DNA of 16,452 bases, taken from NCBI GenBank assembly GCA_036397475.1, contig DASWIV010000260.1, positions 1-16,452 of the forward strand, written 5' to 3'. The position numbers and the translations under genes were made by a program. The notes below the pieces were generated by a model. The model was not told the DNA's origin. It ran no database searches and worked only from the letters and a program-made list of their open reading frames with translations. Position 1 is the first letter of the stretch. Every line of letters starts with the position of its first letter. The DNA comes from DASWIV01 sp036397475. Lineage in GTDB: Bacteria > JAJVIF01 > JAPKYR01. Shown piece by piece: positions 13,882 to 16,452 of this stretch.

Positions 13882-14958
13882 TTATCTGCGCACTGTCACG
13901 AAAATATATATTCCGAATGCAAGGTACATTACATTCGTCGCCCATGCGCTAATCACGGGATAAGGTATAATACCTTGCTTCCCGAGAGATTTGAAGACCG
14001 AAATTAAAACATAATAGACTAAGACCAGAATTATCGCGTACAGCATTCCCACAAACATTTCCTTCCTTGGCGAGAATACTGAGAAAATAAAACCCACAAA
14101 CGAGAAAATTAAGCACGCGACAGGCGTCGAACGCTTGAATTGAAGGTCCGTTTCGTACGCCACCGGGTCCAGCCCGGCTTCGACCGACCTGGCTATCTGC
14201 TCCGCTATTTCCCCTCCAGCCAGCGTACTTGCGTCCCTCGTCTCTTCATGTATGTCCTGCAATGTTTCCGGAAAATATTTTGCCACCTCTCCCCTGATCT
14301 CCTCCGCCCCGATCATTTCGCCTTTCTCGTCGTACAGGAAAGTGTCCCCGTTCATCAGGATCAGGTTGTCGCCCTCGAATCTTCCGTTGTACGCGTTCGT
14401 GATCCTGATCCAGTCCTTATTCTCCCGCTCAAGCACCTGGATACGGTTCAGGGCTTTTGTGTTGGTATCGAAACTGGCAGCGTAAATGATCATTCCCGAA
14501 TCATTGCGGAGAAATACATCCTGTTTCAAATGTACCGCCTTATCTCCTTCAAGTGCTTTTTTCAGGTCATGCGCCTTCTCCGATGCTATTGGCACCAACC
14601 GCTCATCCATGTAATACGTCATCACCGAGAGCAGTACCGACAAAAACAGGACAGGGACCATAATCCGCAGCAGCGATATTCCCCCGCATCTCATCGCTGT
14701 GATCTCGCTCGACCGTCCGAGCTGCCCTATTGCAAGCATAACTCCGAATAAACTCGCGACCGGAAGCGACAGGACAATTGTCGCAGGCGCATCGAGCAGG
14801 TTGATCATCGCGACCAGCTTGAATGGTATATCTTTTTTGAACAACAGCTCCGACGACGCGTAAAAGTTATTGCACACTATCAGTACGGCAAATGAAAACA
14901 CCGCCGCGATCACGAACATCGCAACCATTGACGCGATATATTTGTCGATCAGCCTCAT
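13882..14958 (-). CDS. lptG: LPS ABC-transporter permease LptG (YjgP/YjgQ family)
   Basis: Inner-membrane half-permease of the LptB2FG transporter, which extracts LPS from the inner membrane. The 358 residues show the family layout: three N-terminal membrane segments (about 13-32, 57-78, 97-116), the conserved cytoplasmic loop GRSSEITAMRCGGISLLRI (81-99) that contacts the ATPase, a periplasmic beta-domain, and three C-terminal membrane segments ending at VTVRR. It begins 6 nt after the lptF stop, so the two are translated together. LptF and LptG are paralogues; calling this one LptG follows the usual gene order and is less sure than the family. The ATPase LptB is not in the window. Confidence 0.88.
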   Translation of the reverse strand: MRLIDKYIASMVAMFVIAAVFSFAVLIVCNNFYASSELLFKKDIPFKLVAMINLLDAPATIVLSLPVASLFGVMLAIGQLGRSSEITAMRCGGISLLRIMVPVLFLSVLLSVMTYYMDERLVPIASEKAHDLKKALEGDKAVHLKQDVFLRNDSGMIIYAASFDTNTKALNRIQVLERENKDWIRITNAYNGRFEGDNLILMNGDTFLYDEKGEMIGAEEIRGEVAKYFPETLQDIHEETRDASTLAGGEIAEQIARSVEAGLDPVAYETDLQFKRSTPVACLIFSFVGFIFSVFSPRKEMFVGMLYAIILVLVYYVLISVFKSLGKQGIIPYPVISAWATNVMYLAFGIYIFVTVRR

Positions 14959-14964
14959 AATTCT

Positions 14965-16038
14965 TTATCTGTTCACCACAAACAGCAGTGGAAGGCCGAG
15001 AACAAAAAATACGATGTTCTGCCCCCAAGCCGCCAGCCACGGCTCTATAGACCCGTTCTGCCCGAGCGACCTCATCACTGTCATAAGTATCCAGTAAATA
15101 GCTATACACACAATGGCGAAAATTACTCCCGACGCGTTTTCCTTTCTAGGATTCACGACCGAAAATAAGAGTCCGACCATCGCAAATACGAAATTCGCGA
15201 CCGGGATGGAAAACTTGAAATAATAATCCGTCTCCATTGCATATTGCCGGAGGTCATTGTCCTTGAACCTGTTGATAATCTCCCTTAATTGTCCTCCGGT
15301 CATCTCCTGGGGAGTCCTGTTCTCCCCGTACAATTCATGCAGCTCCCTTGTTATATCCTTTATAAGCGTCAGGAACATGGCAGATTCCTTCGGCTTACCA
15401 AATCCATCGTATTTGAATGTTACTCCATCCTCCAGTACAAGATATTCGTCCTCGAAATGCCCTCGGTCGACGACACTTATCGACGGGAATCCAAGCTCGT
15501 CAAGCTCGAAAAATGTGAGCGAACCCATCTGCTTGGTCGTCTCATTATACGCACTGGTATAAATAACCAGTTCATTGGAAACATGGAAAAACACGTTTGC
15601 TTTCGCGTTCTCGACAACGTCTGCGAGCCAGAACTGGCGAATGTATTCCTGCGATATGTGGTTCGCCTGTGGAACAATTTTTTCATTAAGCCAGAACGTC
15701 AGGATAGAGATGACGATAGAAAACGCAAGTACCGGCGCAACAATCCTCACCATGCTGATGCCGCCAGTGCGCATGGCGATTATCTCACTGTCCCTGCCAA
15801 GGCGTCCGAGCGTCAGCAAAACGGCAAACAGTGTCGCGACCGGAAATCCTAGCACGAACATGGCAGGTGTACGCAGAAGTACGATCTGGCTTACGATCCC
15901 TATCGGAATCCTCTTGTTGAAAATCTGCTCGCTCATGAGGAAAAGAGTGTTTCCTGTCATGAGGACCACAAATCCGAGGATTATCCCGACAAAAAAGAAT
16001 GTCAGTTCCTGCCAGAGATATTTATCGATTATTTTCAT
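14965..16038 (-). CDS. lptF: LPS ABC-transporter permease LptF (YjgP/YjgQ family)
   Basis: Partner half-permease of LptG. The 357 residues have three N-terminal membrane segments (about 13-34, 56-77, 98-116), the loop GRDSEIIAMRTGGISMVRI (81-99) equivalent to that of the downstream paralogue, a periplasmic beta-rich domain, and three C-terminal membrane segments ending FVVNR. It is first in the seven-gene envelope operon. Start at ATG 16038; no clear Shine-Dalgarno. An extended -10 element at 16056-16064 would put the transcript start about 11 nt before the ATG. The LptF rather than LptG name rests on gene order. Confidence 0.88.
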   Translation of the reverse strand: MKIIDKYLWQELTFFFVGIILGFVVLMTGNTLFLMSEQIFNKRIPIGIVSQIVLLRTPAMFVLGFPVATLFAVLLTLGRLGRDSEIIAMRTGGISMVRIVAPVLAFSIVISILTFWLNEKIVPQANHISQEYIRQFWLADVVENAKANVFFHVSNELVIYTSAYNETTKQMGSLTFFELDELGFPSISVVDRGHFEDEYLVLEDGVTFKYDGFGKPKESAMFLTLIKDITRELHELYGENRTPQEMTGGQLREIINRFKDNDLRQYAMETDYYFKFSIPVANFVFAMVGLLFSVVNPRKENASGVIFAIVCIAIYWILMTVMRSLGQNGSIEPWLAAWGQNIVFFVLGLPLLFVVNR

Positions 16039-16055
16039 TAACTGTCCGGGGCAGG

Positions 16056-16064
16056 ATTATAACA
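16056..16064 (-). promoter_or_regulatory. Candidate extended -10 promoter of the lptF operon
   Basis: Minus-strand TGTTATAAT is a consensus extended -10 (TGnTATAAT). No good -35 is visible, which extended -10 promoters tolerate. Transcription would start near 16049. Upstream bases contain a palindrome and a direct repeat (16082-16149) that could bind a regulator. Confidence 0.4.
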
Positions 16065-16081
16065 GAGTTTATCCTGTTTAG

Positions 16082-16149
16082 GCCCCAATATTAGAATCGA
16101 TACATCCGTCCGAATATTCGCATCGAATATAATGTTGATGCCCCAATAT
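16082..16149. repeat. Direct repeat and palindrome upstream of the lptF operon
   Basis: GCCCCAATAT occurs at 16082-16091 and 16140-16149 in the same orientation, 58 bp apart. Between them is the perfect 10-bp palindrome CGAATATTCG (16111-16120), with a second CGAATAT at 16124-16130. The group lies between the divergent lptF and tRNA-Leu promoters. Operator function is a guess. Confidence 0.35.
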
Positions 16150-16181
16150 CTGACGTACCGTGTCATTTCAGGGTTCAATGC

Positions 16182-16210
16182 TTGACACGAGGGTATTAGC
16201 CTTGTATATA
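16182..16210 (+). promoter_or_regulatory. Strong sigma70 promoter of tRNA-Leu
   Basis: -35 TTGACA (perfect, 16182-16187), 17-bp spacer and -10 TATATA (16205-16210). Transcription would start near 16217, about 6 nt before the mature tRNA 5' end. Confidence 0.8.
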
Positions 16211-16222
16211 TTCTCTGCCCAT

Positions 16223-16309
16223 GGGCGAATGGCGGAATTGGTAGACGCGCTAGATTCAGGGTCTAGTGGACGCAAGTCCATGGGGGTTCAAGTCCCCCTT
16301 CGCCCACCA
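16223..16309 (+). tRNA. tRNA-Leu (anticodon CAG)
   Basis: An 87-nt class II tRNA: acceptor GGGCGAA / TTCGCCC, D-arm GGCGGAATTGGTAGACGC, anticodon stem CTAGA / TCTAG with loop TTCAGGG (anticodon CAG, reading CUG), a long variable arm (TGGACGCAAGTCCA), T arm GGGGG / CCCCC with TTCAAGT, discriminator A and an encoded CCA. It is driven by the promoter just upstream. Confidence 0.96.
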
Positions 16310-16452
16310 CCGGGTGTGAGCGCGGATTGATTTTTATGCCACCAACCTTGGGGAATTTTTATCATGCCAGTAAGCATCCCAGCGATTTGTGCTGCGGTAG
16401 AGACATCTGAGAGCAAGCATCGAGTCAGCGCCCTGATTCTGCCAGCGAGTGC
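16310..16452 (+). other. Right-edge tail without a supportable gene
   Basis: After tRNA-Leu there is no clear terminator. A frame opens at ATG 16364, with GGGGA upstream, and runs to the window end for 29 codons (MPVSIPAICAAVETSE...). The opposite strand is also open, so neither can be called coding. It could be the start of a gene continuing outside. Confidence 0.25.

Noticed and set aside
16364..16452. Partial CDS at the right edge
   Set aside because: Only 29 codons, no recognisable motif, and the opposite strand is equally open; left as an undefined tail.

Overview
The window looks like chromosomal DNA from a diderm (Gram-negative-type) bacterium of roughly 50% GC, probably from a deep-branching or poorly cultured phylum. 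Evidence for a second membrane is an LptD-type outer-membrane assembly protein, an LptF/LptG permease pair, a lipoprotein and several signal peptides. IleRS is of the long, zinc-rich clade II type, tRNAs carry encoded CCA ends, and GTG starts are common. I cannot name the phylum from sequence alone. There is no prophage, CRISPR array or intact insertion sequence.

Layout. (1) 1-738, minus strand: two small, charged, unrecognised proteins, the second running off the left edge; their N-terminal parts resemble each other. (2) 739-1125: divergent intergenic region with a leftward promoter and a leader before ileS that has the layout of a transcription attenuator. (3) 1126-4580, plus strand: ileS, then two arginine tRNAs (UCU, UCG) starting 5 bp after the ileS stop, then a terminator. 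(4) 4597-6805: a pair of short direct repeats that may be an IS remnant, an in-frame seven-codon mini-ORF, ftsH and its terminator. (5) 6975-7927: an exported secretin-N-domain-like protein without the secretin pore, with two glycine-rich inserts, and its terminator. (6) 7967-8698: a GT2 glycosyltransferase of the dolichyl/undecaprenyl-phosphate sugar type. (7) 16038 down to 8749, minus strand: a tightly packed envelope operon, lptF - lptG - lptD - lipoprotein - LmeA/DUF2993-like membrane-anchored protein - small exported protein - uppP. (8) 16182-16309: a strong promoter and tRNA-Leu(CAG), divergent from the operon; the last 143 bases hold no gene I can support.

How the genes fit together. 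The main theme is the cell envelope. LptF/LptG form the membrane part of the ABC transporter that extracts lipopolysaccharide, LptD is the outer-membrane exit, UppP recycles the undecaprenyl carrier, and the convergent GT2 enzyme probably loads a sugar onto a polyprenyl phosphate. FtsH is the membrane quality-control protease, which in E. coli also controls LPS synthesis. LptA, LptB, LptC and a recognisable LptE are absent from the window. Three operon genes between lptD and uppP (a lipoprotein, a single-span protein with an LmeA/DUF2993-like periplasmic domain, and a small secreted protein) are the best candidates for something not yet described: lineage-specific parts of a lipid-transport bridge. 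That role is inferred from gene order and topology only.
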